NCBI RefSeq assembly: GCF_900095305.1
Contig: NZ_FMDO01000056.1
Coordinates: 27,004 to 91,003 of the forward strand
Reading direction: 5' to 3'
DNA length: 64,000 bases
Source of the DNA: Proteiniborus sp. DW1
GTDB lineage: Bacteria; Bacillota; Clostridia; Tissierellales; Proteiniboraceae
The notes under the pieces are model-generated. The model saw nothing but the letters and a program-made list of their open reading frames with translations, searched no databases and had not been told where the DNA came from. Below are positions 9,495 to 17,508 of this stretch, piece after piece; positions within the stretch are counted from its first letter, which is position 1; every line of letters starts with the position of its first letter. The translations under genes were made by a program, and so were the position numbers.

Positions 9495-10072
9495 GTTATA
9501 TACTCCCCTCCAGATTTAATAAACAATGCAGTGCTTTCAATATTCCTCCAATTATGGACAGCCTTTCCACAGGAATTCTGAAGAATAGAACAGTCACTAA
9601 GGGAATAAAATTTCCTCAATGTTTTCTTTGGTAAACGTACTAAAATCTTTGCACCCATGCGACACTCTTTCTTTAAGTGGCAGAAAACCTGCTCCATTGG
9701 GCTTACTTGAACTGCCATATGGATTACGCTATAATCTTCTGGTGAAACATACTTTCCATCGCTATGAAGAACCTCTATGGAATCTGCATATCCTAAGTTC
9801 TTTATTAATTCTTTTGACCTGCATACGCAGCAAATATCATTATCAATTATTGTTACATGAGCTCCAGTGTATTCATGTATCAAAATTCCACTTATAGGAC
9901 ATTGACCTCCTCCAATACAGAGTATCCTGTCAGTTGGTTGAATATTAGCCAAAGCCACCTCATCTCTTACAAGATTTTTATAATATAATGATATAGTCCG
10001 GTAAATTGAGGCATTCCTTGCAGCTAATCCTTCTAGAATCTTGGTTATTCTGGGTATAAGCTTCTTAACCAC
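9491..10072 (-). CDS. Class I SAM-binding protein, nicotianamine-synthase-like
   Basis: A 193-residue Rossmann-fold protein. The SAM loop is CIGGGQCPISG (52-62) and the acidic end of strand 2 is IIDND (75-79). This arrangement, with a helical N-terminus before the fold, resembles nicotianamine synthase and the CntL/staphylopine enzymes that transfer aminobutyrate from SAM; a plain methyltransferase is equally possible. It starts 13 bp behind the feoB permease part and overlaps the flippase-like gene by 4 bp, so it belongs to the iron-linked operon. Cys-rich stretch CCVC at 81-84. Function unproven. Confidence 0.6.
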   Translation of the reverse strand: MVKKLIPRITKILEGLAARNASIYRTISLYYKNLVRDEVALANIQPTDRILCIGGGQCPISGILIHEYTGAHVTIIDNDICCVCRSKELIKNLGYADSIEVLHSDGKYVSPEDYSVIHMAVQVSPMEQVFCHLKKECRMGAKILVRLPKKTLRKFYSLSDCSILQNSCGKAVHNWRNIESTALFIKSGGEYIT

Positions 10073-10085
10073 ATCAAACCACCCT

Positions 10086-11180
10086 TTACATAATTAAATG
10101 TGCAATTTGATTAATAAGTCCAGCAACTATAAAGGCACTAACAGTAGTGGAAAGACCAATAGCAACCGCAACTTTAGCATTAAATTCTTTAGAAAGAATA
10201 CCAAATACAGATAAGCATGGTAGATACAATAATGCTACAGTTCCACCTACAAAAGCTTGTAATGCTGTCAATCCTTCAATAGCTAATAATGGGGCAACCG
10301 CCATCTCCCTACGGACAACCCCTAATATCAATGCAATAACTGCTTCCTTAGGTAGTCCAAGCCAGCCACTTACTAAAGGCTCTAGATATACAGCAATAAA
10401 TGCTAATAAGCCTGTTTCTTTTAACACAGCTGCAATTACAATTGAAATTAACATTGGAACCTCAGCTTCTAATAAGAAATGCTTCATACGTATCTTAAGT
10501 TTTGTTAAATAAGCTTTTCCATTAGGCATTAATAAATTAGGAATCTCAATAACCATAGGATCTACATTACCTTTTAATACTCGTCCCAAAATAGAAGATA
10601 CTGTTATCATAATAACTAAGGATAACAATATCATCAATACTAACAGTATTGGTGAAAATCCTGCAAATAAGCTAATGAGAGCACCAGTTTGTGAAATACA
10701 TGGCACAGCAAAACACACAGAAGTAGCTATAATTAAACGCTCTTTTTTAGTTGTTGCCGTTCTTGAGCCAATAATAGCTGGTACAGCACAACCATATCCC
10801 ATCAAAATAGTAATCATGCTACCACCTTGTATTCCCATCTTGCGCATTATGCTATCAAATAATACACTTAAGCGAGGTAAAAAACCAGAGTCTTCCAAAA
10901 ATGAAAATACAATATAAAATAAAAGCACATATGGAAGAATCAGCGAAATAATCCATTCAAATCCTATTACAAAAATACCATACTCACCAATAAGAACATT
11001 CAATAAAATACCTTCTGGTATTATTGAAGCAAATATCATTTTGAAAAATGGAACTAATACTTTATTTACTAATGGCAACAATAAGGTTGCACGTAATGCT
11101 TTACCGCCTCCTACTATAGCACCTAAAGATAGTATAATTACTAATAAGGCTATGGGAATTCCTGGCCAAGGCTTTAGCAT
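10086..11180 (-). CDS. feoB: FeoB permease domain (3' part of broken feoB frame)
   Basis: The 364 residues from the first ATG carry the FeoB membrane portion: GYGCAVPAIIGSRT (first Gate), the PCISQTGALISLFAG segment and the later PCLSVFG segment, with about nine membrane helices. FeoB imports ferrous iron. Family resemblance begins before the ATG: the same frame reads LSFLDRLGNN upstream, matching the DRL-x-PxxGIP linker of intact FeoB, and this frame opens exactly at the A7 run 11222-11228. A weak AGGT lies 4 bases before the ATG. So this is either the product of a frameshifted full-length FeoB or a broken gene. Confidence 0.88.
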   Translation of the reverse strand: MLKPWPGIPIALLVIILSLGAIVGGGKALRATLLLPLVNKVLVPFFKMIFASIIPEGILLNVLIGEYGIFVIGFEWIISLILPYVLLFYIVFSFLEDSGFLPRLSVLFDSIMRKMGIQGGSMITILMGYGCAVPAIIGSRTATTKKERLIIATSVCFAVPCISQTGALISLFAGFSPILLVLMILLSLVIMITVSSILGRVLKGNVDPMVIEIPNLLMPNGKAYLTKLKIRMKHFLLEAEVPMLISIVIAAVLKETGLLAFIAVYLEPLVSGWLGLPKEAVIALILGVVRREMAVAPLLAIEGLTALQAFVGGTVALLYLPCLSVFGILSKEFNAKVAVAIGLSTTVSAFIVAGLINQIAHLIM

Positions 11181-11186
11181 ATTATT

Positions 11187-11228
11187 ACCTAGTCTATCTA
11201 GGAAACTCAGTTTGCCGTCCGTTTTTTT
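11187..11228 (-). other. Candidate -1 frameshift site joining the two feoB parts
   Basis: The GTPase frame reads AGA AAA AAA CGG, giving the slippery heptamer A AAA AAA at 11222-11228. A -1 slip continues as ACG GAC GGC into the permease frame, which has a stop (11229-11231) just before the heptamer, while the GTPase frame stops 15 bases after it (11207-11209). A small CCTAG/CTAGG hairpin (11187-11201) lies downstream. The same facts fit a one-base deletion or a homopolymer sequencing error. Confidence 0.6.
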
Positions 11229-11875
11229 CTAACTCGTGCAGTTATTTCTCTTGCCCTATCCCAAGCATCTATTTCTTTTCCGCTACATCCTGGACAAGAT
11301 GAGCAATTAGTACAAGTATTCTTAGTTTGATTGTTTTCAGTTTGACTTAAAACTTTTTGCAATTCCTCTATTAATTCTTTAAGGCCTTCACCCTTTACAG
11401 CTACTGTAGGAATTACAGGGGCACCCAATTCTTGTGCTAGCAAAGCCACATTAATCTCTGAGCCATGTCTCTTAGCAACATCTACTAAATTCAATGCATA
11501 TACAATAGGCACATTATATTGTTGAAGCTCAAGACCTAACTTTATATTTCTCTCCAAATTTGTAGCATCAAGAACACACAAAACAGCTACTGGATTACTG
11601 TTCATAAAGCGTACAGCAACAGCTTCAGCTTCTGATGTAGCCTCCATAGAATATGTACCAGGAACATCAATTAGAGTATAGACTTCATTCCCTAGTTTAA
11701 TTGTCCCCTCTGTATAGCTTACTGTTGTTCCTGCAAAATTAGAGCTAACTACATGAACACCAGTCAAATTAGAAAAAAATACGCTTTTGCCAACATTTGG
11801 GTTGCCCATTAAAAGAATTTTATTTGGCTTTTCATAAACCTTTACATCTTCCTTCACTTCATGACAGCTAGACAT
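11207..11875 (-). CDS. feoB: FeoB GTPase domain (5' part of broken feoB frame) with Cys-rich linker
   Basis: A 222-residue G protein: G1 GNPNVGKS (residues 24-31), G2 FAGTTV, G3 DVPG, G4 NLVD, G5 near TVAVKGEG. This is the cytoplasmic regulator domain of FeoB. After the GTPase comes a Cys cluster, CTNCSSCPGC, not part of the classic E. coli FeoB, and then a helix (DAWDRAREITARVRKK) that in intact proteins runs into the membrane domain. The frame ends with four extra residues (RTAN). It starts 5 bp after feoA. The Cys cluster could bind metal or sense redox state (inference). Confidence 0.88.
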   Translation of the reverse strand: MSSCHEVKEDVKVYEKPNKILLMGNPNVGKSVFFSNLTGVHVVSSNFAGTTVSYTEGTIKLGNEVYTLIDVPGTYSMEATSEAEAVAVRFMNSNPVAVLCVLDATNLERNIKLGLELQQYNVPIVYALNLVDVAKRHGSEINVALLAQELGAPVIPTVAVKGEGLKELIEELQKVLSQTENNQTKNTCTNCSSCPGCSGKEIDAWDRAREITARVRKKRTAN

Positions 11876-11880
11876 ACTAT

Positions 11881-12132
11881 CTATCCCCTTACCATTATCT
11901 TTTCTGCTATGTCTTTACCAACAGCAATTTCACTAGATTCTACCATAAGTAGGACAGGACCTCCCATTCTATGGGTCATCTTCTTACGAACAATTGCATT
12001 TTTCACAATGCCTAAGCTTTTTAAAATACCAAGTTCTGGTGCACTTGTGATAACGTATTGAAAATCATCTTTAGCATAATAAATGCTATCCGCTGATTTT
12101 TTAGAATTCTTATTTTTTCTCTTTCCTATCAC
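11881..12132 (-). CDS. feoA: FeoA ferrous iron transport accessory protein
   Basis: An 83-residue SH3-like FeoA protein; the GGPVLLMVESSEIAVGKDIAEKI stretch includes the typical core of the family. FeoA is a small cytosolic partner of FeoB. Translation starts at a GTG (12130-12132) with a GGGGAGAGG site immediately upstream. An unusual Lys/Asn-rich N-terminus (KRKNKNSKK) precedes the fold. It is the first gene of a five-cistron run that continues with both feoB parts, the SAM-binding protein and the flippase-like protein, with gaps of 5, 26, 13 and -4 bp. Confidence 0.88.
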   Translation of the reverse strand: MIGKRKNKNSKKSADSIYYAKDDFQYVITSAPELGILKSLGIVKNAIVRKKMTHRMGGPVLLMVESSEIAVGKDIAEKIMVRG

Positions 12133-12261
12133 TTGACCTCTCCCCTTATCCTTTTAAATTACTATAATATGTTAATCTAAAAATAATTTTTAATTGTGAA
12201 GTTAGCTATGGCTAATTCATATATATTTTTTCACAAAGTTAATTGATTGTCAATATATTTT

Positions 12262-12280
12262 GAGAATAATTTTCATTATC
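12262..12280 (-). promoter_or_regulatory. Fur box upstream of feoA
   Basis: On the minus strand the 19-mer GATAATGAAAATTATTCTC matches the Fur consensus GATAATGATAATCATTATC at 16 of 19 positions. A TTGACA hexamer follows 9 bases downstream. This supports iron-dependent repression of the whole Feo operon. Confidence 0.7.
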
Positions 12281-12295
12281 TTTACATTGTATGTA

Positions 12296-13770
12296 TTAGC
12301 TTAATAGAATATAACTATTCACACAAAAAATAAAAATCATGAGGTTGTCTTCTGCAGATATGCCGCTCAGTTCTGTTGCCATTCTATTAGTACTACAATA
12401 CCTCTTAGATTGAATTTTTAGTAAACATAAAAACACAACGGATACCCCAAGTCCAACTAGAAGTCTGCCTATATATGCCATTGGTATATTAACAGCAAAT
12501 GAAAATATTCCTGACCCAATAAAAGCGACTATACAGCCAGTTACAACCGTTTTCTTAGGTCCTAAATAGTCAGCTAGAATACCTGATGGGATTTGCATTA
12601 TAGTATATGCATAAAAGTACATAGCACCTAAGTTTGCAATTTGAGTTGCATTCATTCCAAAAGCTTTTACGAGATCGTCAGTGATAACTCCAACCATTAC
12701 AGTGAATTCAAAGTTCTTCAAAATAGCATCCCTTATCTCATCTCCTGTTTTCTGTAACTGGCCACCTAACATCTTTATATTCTTAATATCTGGCTGCAGA
12801 AGGAATACTATACTGTCACTGAATGTTGCATAAATAGCATCATTGAAGTAGGCTTTTAATATGTACGTAGTATATTTGAAAATTCTTTCTCTAATATCCT
12901 CAAGGTTATCATTTACGTTTTTATTTTCAAGCTTCAAATACTTCTCTTTGAAATTATCTATATCTACAACCATTACACAAATATCATTTGTAAAATCCCA
13001 GCCAAATATGTTTGACCTATTTTTTACCTCTTCTTCATATTTAATATTATTCATTATTAGGTCTAGTACAAATTCATTTTTATGCCTGTCTTCTATTTGC
13101 ATACTTGATATCTTTTTCTGAACATCCAAGATAAGAGCTGTATTTGCATGAGTCAAAATATTATAATCATCACTTGAAAAATCAGTATCTTTTTTATTTA
13201 AGCAAATTATGTATCCGTAAATTTCTTTATTTAATCCAATTGTATAATATAGATGTGTTTCTAAAATATCTTTAAGCTCTAAGCTCATTATCTCTTTAGA
13301 AATGTCAACTGGGTTTTTTGAATAATATGCCTTTTGAAAATGAAGATCATAATATAATATATCCTTATTTAGCATTTCTGATAGAGTATTTACTATGGTC
13401 TGAGTATCTTCGTTGTTTATTACTAGATTTGTAAATGTCTTATGAATTTCTTCTGAGAATCTTAACCTTTCAGACTGATGATCAATTATTTGCAATAAAG
13501 TCGGGTTGATTACTTCTATAAAAGCTAGGTGCATAGGAACTTCAACTATTGGAAAGTTAAGCTCATTAGCAAGCTTTATAACATCATCTGGTAATTTGTC
13601 AAAAAACCTCTTAAGCTTTATAAACAACCCTGCAACGCCTGATTTATACAAGTTCATTATTATATTGCTAAACTCATCAATATTTATCATTAAAATATAT
13701 CCACTTGTTAAAACCATTTCCCCGCCTTTTGCCCAAAGAAAAGGATCAGGTGCACAACCTCTGTTTGCTT
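12296..13770 (-). pseudogene. PucR-type regulator fused to an MFS transporter fragment
   Basis: One long frame joins two unrelated pieces. Residues 1-350 from the ATG at 13717 look like the PucR N-terminal domain (VLTSGY, FPIVEVP) plus the GGDEF-like middle of a PucR-family activator; the in-frame sequence before the ATG (AKGGE) is also PucR-like and runs back to a stop at about 13768, so the N-terminus is missing. After FTVMVG the frame switches to the start of an MFS permease (ITDDLVKAFGMNATQIANLG, IPSGILADYLGPKKT, GRLLVGLGVSVVF), which decays and stops. The PucR helix-turn-helix is absent. This looks like a deletion that fused a regulator to its neighbour, and is probably non-functional. 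Confidence 0.75.
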
Positions 13771-13819
13771 AAAAAAACAACCTTTGAAAACAGTCTAAAA
13801 ACCATTTTCAAAGGTTGTT
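13771..13819 (-). terminator. Terminator of the choloylglycine-hydrolase-like gene
   Basis: A perfect 15-bp stem (13776-13790 with 13805-13819) is followed on the minus strand by seven T. The PucR fragment starts directly behind it. Confidence 0.9.
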
Positions 13820-13862
13820 GTTCTTGGTTTCTCTTCGCTACTTATTAAAGTTTAGTACTTAA

Positions 13863-14834
13863 TTAATGCTTTTCAGAATATGAAGATATACTTTTTATCT
13901 TGAAACTTTCTGTAGTGAATTCCAAATCTAAGAAAAATGCCTGCCTCTTATCTTCTTCTTTTATATCGTCAAATCCCAATTGATAAACCATTGGATTAGT
14001 GTTAGATTTTACTGTTAATAGCTTATGCTTTGTGTCATAAGAACAAATATATCTAGTATAAGTGTTGTAATTATACCTTTTATTTCTCACAAATCCATTT
14101 GGCATGACCATTGCTGACAAAATATTATAGCAATTGGAAAGTGCCTCTTTATAATTATTGGATTCAATATTCATTCTAGTTAAATAAAATGCTTTAATAA
14201 ATCTTGAAACAGGATCATATCCACCTGGCAAATCTTTGGCCGAGTTAAAAGCTTCAAGATTTTCTATATCTATAAGTTTATTGAGTCTTCTAATATGGGA
14301 TTCAAACCCTGGAGAATTAGTCATTACATCATATGAATTTTCATAATAAAGTAGTTTTCCTCCTTTAGGTTCAATAACAATACACCTCTTAGTAGAGTCA
14401 GCAAACATAAAATGGAAATCTGGACATATTACATTTTCTCCTCTATGATCTTTAGTAGATATGTGGATATTTGGCAAATCCCCAACGAGTTCATCCACAG
14501 ATTCATAATTTGCAAGAGCATAGGTAAAATAGTCTAGGCTAGAGATATTCACTTTTTCAGGTTCTAATTTATTAGAATAAAGGTTAAATCCTGAAAACTC
14601 GTTTGTAATTCCTATTAATCCATATTCATTTACTCCATCCTTCAATGGGTCTTGATTTTCAAAGCATATTCCTAGTGTCTTATATTTCGAATATAGTGAA
14701 TTGCCCATTAAATCATTGCAAAAATTATAATTTCTAGGTAAATAGATTGCGTTATAATTTAAAGGAATCTCAAAATCCATAGTCCTCCCCATAACACAAC
14801 CATCATCATAATTTATCTTTATACCTGTACACAT
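13863..14834 (-). CDS. Choloylglycine hydrolase-family amidase (Ntn-hydrolase)
   Basis: A 323-residue linear-amide C-N hydrolase. After removal of Met1 the nucleophile is Cys2; Arg17 and Asp20 (MGRTMDFE) and the Asn residues in GVNEYGLIGITN and VMTNSP are the conserved catalytic set of bile-salt hydrolases and penicillin V acylases. There is no signal peptide, as usual for the intracellular Gram-positive members. The residues seen do not decide between bile salts, penicillin V or acyl-homoserine lactones. The gene stands alone with its own strong terminator. Confidence 0.88.
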   Translation of the reverse strand: MCTGIKINYDDGCVMGRTMDFEIPLNYNAIYLPRNYNFCNDLMGNSLYSKYKTLGICFENQDPLKDGVNEYGLIGITNEFSGFNLYSNKLEPEKVNISSLDYFTYALANYESVDELVGDLPNIHISTKDHRGENVICPDFHFMFADSTKRCIVIEPKGGKLLYYENSYDVMTNSPGFESHIRRLNKLIDIENLEAFNSAKDLPGGYDPVSRFIKAFYLTRMNIESNNYKEALSNCYNILSAMVMPNGFVRNKRYNYNTYTRYICSYDTKHKLLTVKSNTNPMVYQLGFDDIKEEDKRQAFFLDLEFTTESFKIKSISSYSEKH

Positions 14835-15186
14835 ATTATCACTCTCATTATCTATTGTTTTTATTTCCTCAACACTTTCATCTTTTAGTATGCCCTATGC
14901 ACTTCTTTAAATATATTTATCTTTAAATAGTCTTAGTTCATTAGTGGTATCTTAATATATTAACACATAATCAAATTATACCATAAGTATCTCTCAATGA
15001 TCTAATATTAAGAAGGAAACAGCTCTAAGTATAGTGATTTTTTGTGTTTCCATATATAGTGCAATATATTAGTCTTCTCAACATATTATTAATTATCGTA
15101 AATTAAGAAAGAAAACAATGAGAGAAATTACAAGTATTTAAAAAAATACTAGATAAAGCATTGATTTAATAGTCAAAAATGCCACT
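14835..15186. other. Gene-free stretch
   Basis: About 350 bases of very AT-rich DNA between the amidase start and the end of the HD-domain gene. No convincing frame, repeat or structured RNA is visible; it presumably holds the amidase promoter. Confidence 0.5.
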
Positions 15187-15711
15187 TTAATAAATGTCAA
15201 ATATCTGTTTTAGTTTTCTAACGTGCTCCCGGCTTACAAGCCTAGCAACTTCCATAGATGCACAGTATTTATCTACCATAAGCACTACAAAAGTTTCCTT
15301 ATATCTTGGTAAACTTATAGTTAATGGCCACATATGCTTTTTAATAATATCCTTTTCTATACCGTTTAAGGAGAAATATTTTTTTGCATTTTGCAGCGCA
15401 ATTTTAGGATGAATAAATCCATGTAGTCCTTTATATGGTTTCCCGATATGCCAATCATATAGAAAAAAATCATGAAGCAATCCACCTCTAGCTGCAGAGC
15501 GATAGTCAAATCCTAATTTCTTACATATTTTATAGCTTAAATAAGACACATAAAGACAGTGGTCAAGACAGCTTACATTTCCATGTTGCAGATAATATTT
15601 CATTAACCCTATAATCTCATGACTAATCAAATCAACTATGCAATCTCTGTATTCTTTCTCAATTATTAATTCTGTTTTTAATTTCAACTTTGATTTTATT
15701 AATTCTACCAT
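15187..15711 (-). CDS. HD-domain phosphohydrolase-like protein
   Basis: A 174-residue protein with an HD-fold metal site: the first histidine in CLDHCLYVSYLSYKI, the HD pair in ARGGLLHDFFLYDW, and a downstream GFIHPK and HMWPL. Such proteins hydrolyse nucleotides or phosphate esters. Its start lies 53 bp inside the 3' end of the CmpB-like gene, and the pair CmpB-like membrane protein plus HD protein recurs in Clostridia. A shorter start is possible but no better ribosome site was found. Confidence 0.78.
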   Translation of the reverse strand: MVELIKSKLKLKTELIIEKEYRDCIVDLISHEIIGLMKYYLQHGNVSCLDHCLYVSYLSYKICKKLGFDYRSAARGGLLHDFFLYDWHIGKPYKGLHGFIHPKIALQNAKKYFSLNGIEKDIIKKHMWPLTISLPRYKETFVVLMVDKYCASMEVARLVSREHVRKLKQIFDIY

Positions 15712-16384
15712 TTAAAATATCCCTCACGTCGCGATTTAAAATACCTGCATTTAAGATTAATAGACGAGGAAATGCAAGAAAAATTCTTTTGTATTTTATT
15801 ATTATCTCCTTATACTTACCCATAGGCATATCTGAATGATATATAATTGCTTTTCTTAAATCTAATGTACCAATTACTGACTTAATGGTATCTATCAGGA
15901 AGTATATAACTAAAAAAGCTGCAATATACTTCTTGTTTGACAAAGGTATTAAATGAACAAACTGCTCAGTAGTGGGATGTATCACCTGTATTAATAAAAA
16001 TGCTAGTATGCCCCATAAAAGAGAGTAGCTCAAGCAAATATACCCTTTAAAATTCATAATATTATTACTATAGTCCCACCATTTTGAATTAAACACTTTC
16101 TCTAATAAAAATCCAGTAATAAATTCTAAAACAGTAACTAATAAAGTAGAAAAGAGTAAGGTTATAAATAATGACATAAAATGATTCTCAAATATAATTG
16201 AAGTCCAATTTGAAGACTGAATAATCAAAATTGCACCGAATCCATAGATTGGCACAAATGGACCTATCAGAAATCCTCTATTAATAAATTTTCTTTGAGT
16301 TATACTTGCAAATGTTGTTTCCATCACCCATCCTATAAATGAATATACTGCGAAATATAATATTAGATCTAAAAACATATTCAT
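15659..16384 (-). CDS. CmpB-like membrane protein (putative ABC transporter permease family)
   Basis: A 241-residue protein with about six membrane segments. The N-terminus YFAVYSFIGWVMETTFASI followed by KFINRGFLIGPFVPIYGFG is the signature of the PF06541 family, named putative ABC-transporter type IV/CmpB. No ATPase partner is nearby, so a transport role is doubtful. It lies 87 bp behind the TetR gene and overlaps the HD gene. Confidence 0.8.
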   Translation of the reverse strand: MNMFLDLILYFAVYSFIGWVMETTFASITQRKFINRGFLIGPFVPIYGFGAILIIQSSNWTSIIFENHFMSLFITLLFSTLLVTVLEFITGFLLEKVFNSKWWDYSNNIMNFKGYICLSYSLLWGILAFLLIQVIHPTTEQFVHLIPLSNKKYIAAFLVIYFLIDTIKSVIGTLDLRKAIIYHSDMPMGKYKEIIIKYKRIFLAFPRLLILNAGILNRDVRDILNGRINKIKVEIKNRINN

Positions 16385-16471
16385 AGCTTTACCCCCTATT
16401 CTTATCAGCTCTTATGTCAGATCCAATTCTTCTTAACCTTTCTTTTCATCTTCTCTTTTTGATTATGAAAT

Positions 16472-17047
16472 TTACTCAAATAGTGTTTGCATAGCATTTA
16501 AGGCTTTTGGCAATTCTTCATCTTGATCAAGCAAAACCTGGATTCCTGTGCCAAATATCGAACCTAATATTAGTCGAGACATAGATTTTGTTGAATATCC
16601 TTTTAGTTCTTTCAATTGAAGATTTTTTAGGATATATTTTTCTATCATATCTGATAAATCTTTAAATAAATCACTTAGCAAATTACTAAAAGCAGGTGAC
16701 CAAAGAGCCAAGCCTGTAAAATCATATAATAGCCTAAAGAGTCCAGGATTGTACTTTAGCATTTTTTTAAAGTATTTAATTAATGATTTTGCTCTTTCCC
16801 TAGGTGAGTCTTCCTCTTTTAGAGATTCTTCAATCTCATGTAGATATTTGTCAATCATCATTCTTACTACTTCTTTAAACAGCCCCTCTTTGTTCTTAAA
16901 ATAATAATTTAGCTGACTTAGTACAACACCAGCCTCGTCTGCAATATCCCTCATTGAAACATTAGCATATCCTCTAGTGGATATGCATTCAGAAGCAGCT
17001 AACAGTATTCTTTCAGATTGACTTTGTCTATTGTTTTCAGAACTCAC
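16472..17047 (-). CDS. TetR/AcrR-family transcriptional regulator
   Basis: A 191-residue regulator. Residues 8-55 are the TetR DNA-binding domain (ILLAASECISTRGYANVSMRDIADEAG then LNYYFKNKEGLF). The ligand domain has no recognisable effector signature. A perfect 16-bp palindrome between promoter and start codon suggests autoregulation. Downstream genes in the same direction are the CmpB-like and HD-domain genes, the likely targets. Confidence 0.88.
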   Translation of the reverse strand: MSSENNRQSQSERILLAASECISTRGYANVSMRDIADEAGVVLSQLNYYFKNKEGLFKEVVRMMIDKYLHEIEESLKEEDSPRERAKSLIKYFKKMLKYNPGLFRLLYDFTGLALWSPAFSNLLSDLFKDLSDMIEKYILKNLQLKELKGYSTKSMSRLILGSIFGTGIQVLLDQDEELPKALNAMQTLFE

Positions 17048-17068
17048 AACATCATCCCCTTTTGCAAT

Positions 17069-17123
17069 TCGGTCGTACGACCGATTTTAATATAAAAATA
17101 ATACTCTTTTTTGTTTTTGTCAA
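17069..17123 (-). promoter_or_regulatory. TetR promoter and palindromic operator
   Basis: TCGGTCGTACGACCGA (17069-17084) is a perfect 16-bp palindrome and conspicuously GC-rich for this region. Upstream on the minus strand TTGACA (17118-17123) is 17 bases from TATTTT (17095-17100), placing the palindrome over the transcription start region. Confidence 0.8.
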
Positions 17124-17279
17124 GTATTATTTATTATGATCAACTCTCATATCTAGTAAATTAATCACCTATCACAAAAGGTATCTCACACTTATTATGT
17201 TGACTTGTTAAATATTCTATCAATACCATTCCTATATTGCTTTCTTCTATATATAACTATTATTTTACCCTTCTTAACA

Positions 17280-17455
17280 ATATTCCCTAAACTTAATAGT
17301 CTAGGGAAGACAAAGAGCCTCTATTTTTTACTAAAACCTTTGTTGACCTGCTACTTTTTATCAGGTTTCCTTTGAGTTGCAAGCTACTTAAGACTTTACT
17401 TTGTAAGCAGTGCTACTACTTGCACATGACTTAAGAAGTACAATAATGGTATCAC
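17280..17455. repeat. Degenerate dispersed repeat, copy C
   Basis: The left end (17282-17306, TTCCCTAAACTTA with a CCTA/TAGG dyad) resembles 36270-36297, and 17406-17455 (AGCAG, TGCTA, CATGACTTAAGA) resembles 36363-36412. It lies in the 460-base gene-free gap before the hypothetical gene; no coding function is apparent. Confidence 0.4.
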
Positions 17456-17508
17456 TTAGGCCTAATTGCCCTTAGTAGCAGGAAGACTAAAGTATTTTAG
17501 AATATATC

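Noticed and set aside
9619..9897. Plus-strand open frame opposite the SAM-binding protein
   Set aside because: Lies entirely antisense to a gene with clear motifs, has no ribosome site and no family resemblance.
13506..13772. Plus-strand frame opposite the PucR/MFS pseudogene
   Set aside because: Antisense shadow of an AT-rich gene; repetitive Ser/Ile/Asn composition.
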